From NCBI GenBank assembly GCA_024231975.1, contig JAAEQB010000120.1, positions 186,001 to 250,000 on the forward strand: DNA of 64,000 nt. The letters run 5' to 3'. This DNA comes from Allobosea sp. Its GTDB lineage: Bacteria; Pseudomonadota; Alphaproteobacteria; Rhizobiales; Beijerinckiaceae. Under the pieces are notes generated by a model, which saw only the letters and a list, made by a program, of their open reading frames with translations, searched no databases and was not told where the DNA came from. Position 1 is the stretch's first letter. Each line of letters opens with the position of its first letter. Of this stretch, positions 63,146 through 64,000 are shown one piece after another. Position numbers and translations under genes: made by a program.

Positions 63146-63622
63146 TTGGCCAAGCTCGACGCTTTCGATCTGCGTATCCTCGCGCTGTTGCAGCAGGATG
63201 CAAGCAAGCCGCTGGCGGAGATCGCCGAGGCGGTGGGCCTGTCGCCGACGCCGTGCTGGCGGCGCATCCAGAAGCTGGAAGAGGCGGGCCATATCAGGCG
63301 GCGTGTCGCGCTGCTCGACCGCACCAAGCTGAAGGCCGGCGTCACCGTATTCATCGCGGTCAAGACGGCGCATCACTCGATGGACTGGCTGGAGCGCTTC
63401 CACGCCGCCGTGCAGGACCTGCCCGAGATCGTCGACTTCTACCGAATGAGCGGCGATATCGACTACCTGCTCAAGGCCTATGTCTCGGACATCTCCGCCT
63501 ATGATGCACTTTACAAGAAGCTGATCGCGCGCATCGAGCTCAACGACGTCACCTCCATGTTCGCCATGGAGGAGCTGAAGTCGACCACGGCGATCCCCCT
63601 CGGCTTTGCCGCCGAGGGGTGA
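63146..63622 (+). CDS. Lrp/AsnC family transcriptional regulator
   Basis: A 158-residue regulator. LDAFDLRILALLQQDASKPLAEIAEAVGLSPTPCWRRIQKLEEAGHI is the HTH at residues 3-50, followed by the RAM domain with IVDFYRMSGDIDYLLKAYVSDI near 95-116. Start is TTG at 63146, with GGAGAGG nine bases upstream. Its place facing the cysteine dioxygenase suggests cysteine-linked control, as for other Lrp proteins. Confidence 0.9.
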   Translation: MAKLDAFDLRILALLQQDASKPLAEIAEAVGLSPTPCWRRIQKLEEAGHIRRRVALLDRTKLKAGVTVFIAVKTAHHSMDWLERFHAAVQDLPEIVDFYRMSGDIDYLLKAYVSDISAYDALYKKLIARIELNDVTSMFAMEELKSTTAIPLGFAAEG

Positions 63623-63630
63623 CGGCGCTG

Positions 63631-64000
63631 TCAGCCGAAGCCCTTGCCGTCGGCGGCGAGCTTGCGCAGCAGCGGCGCCGGTTCGAGCGAGGCGTCGCCG
63701 CTCTCCGCCGCCTGCTGCTCCAGCCGCTTGACGATGACATCGAGCCCGACGGTCCCGGCCCAATGCATCGGCCCACCGCGCCAGGCCGGCCAATTGTAGC
63801 CATTGAGCCAGACCGTATCGATGTCGCTGGCGCGCGTCGCGATGCCCTCCTCGAGGATGCGCGCGCCTTCGTTGACCATCGGGTCGAGCAGCCGCGCCAG
63901 AATTTCTTCAGCCGTGAAGCTGCGCCGCGTCACGCCCTTGCTGGCCGAGACCTCGGCGATCAGCGCCTCGACCTCCGGATCGCGCTGCCCGGCGCGGGCG
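63631..64000 (-). CDS. 3-hydroxyacyl-CoA dehydrogenase / multifunctional beta-oxidation protein, C-terminal part
   Basis: The C-terminal 122 codons of a gene whose start lies beyond the window. MVNEGARILEEGIATRASDIDTVWLNGYNWPAWRGGPMHWAGTVGLD is typical of the last domain of FadJ/FadB-type fatty-acid oxidation proteins. The upstream frame to 64000 is open. It is convergent with the AsnC gene, eight bases away. Confidence 0.88.
   Translation of the reverse strand, partial: ARAGQRDPEVEALIAEVSASKGVTRRSFTAEEILARLLDPMVNEGARILEEGIATRASDIDTVWLNGYNWPAWRGGPMHWAGTVGLDVIVKRLEQQAAESGDASLEPAPLLRKLAADGKGFG

Overview
The window is a 64 kb stretch of high-GC chromosome from an alphaproteobacterium, most likely of the order Hyphomicrobiales (Rhizobiales), with Bosea or a relative as a plausible genus. 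That placement is an inference from the gene content: a class I lysyl-tRNA synthetase, a purA followed by a conserved membrane-anchored MADFHPIL protein, a BioR-type biotin operator, a TRAP-linked hexuronate locus, and several families of intergenic palindromic repeats. There is no rRNA, tRNA, CRISPR array, prophage or transposase. Almost every stretch is coding, with short gaps and many ATGA/GTGA stop-start overlaps.

Positions 1-6617 carry the start of a divergent flavodoxin-like oxidoreductase, its TetR neighbour, an ABC-F ATPase, two tandem copies of a HEYFH metallopeptidase-like gene with a conserved leader and a relic of the ABC-F gene between them, and a DUF4139 exported protein. Positions 6623-17368 are mostly housekeeping: M20 amidohydrolase, dual-specificity phosphatase, DHFR-like protein, purA, an S41-like protease, prfC and a chemotaxis receptor. 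Positions 17385-26847 hold an ABC-2 exporter, a 24-residue membrane microprotein, small exported proteins, DUF3422, an L,D-transpeptidase and a minus-strand operon of alkaline phosphatase, Tat-exported protein and MacB-type ABC exporter. Positions 27082-37021 contain a methyltransferase, GST, cyanase, pentapeptide-repeat protein, two small ORFs, rnk, an MBL-fold hydrolase, xerC, an atypical SDR and an ArsR-SRPBCC-DUF1801 operon.

Positions 37022-42013 are an amidase with a Dpp-type peptide importer that lacks ATPase genes. Positions 42203-51017 are a hexuronate locus: a GntR regulator faces uxaC-kduI-kduD-cupin-TRAP(P,Q,M)-uxuB across a palindromic operator. TRAP uptake would feed uronates to UxaC and UxuB (glucuronate to mannonate) and unsaturated uronates to the KdgF-like cupin, KduI and KduD; mannonate dehydratase, KDG kinase and KDPG aldolase are not in the window. 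Positions 51180-58808 carry an orphan solute-binding protein, a DUF983 protein, a MocR regulator, the biotin pair bioY-bioB with BioR boxes, and a nitrate/thiamine-precursor type ABC importer. Positions 59011-64000 hold lysK, a nitroreductase, an RTX protein, a cysteine dioxygenase facing an AsnC regulator, and the 3' end of a fatty-acid oxidation gene.

The observations most worth following are the duplicated metallopeptidase unit with its structured leader, the repeat families (including copies inside operons), the paired BioR boxes, the orphan terminator before purA, the small ORFs, and the cysteine dioxygenase that carries a eukaryote-like crosslink cysteine.
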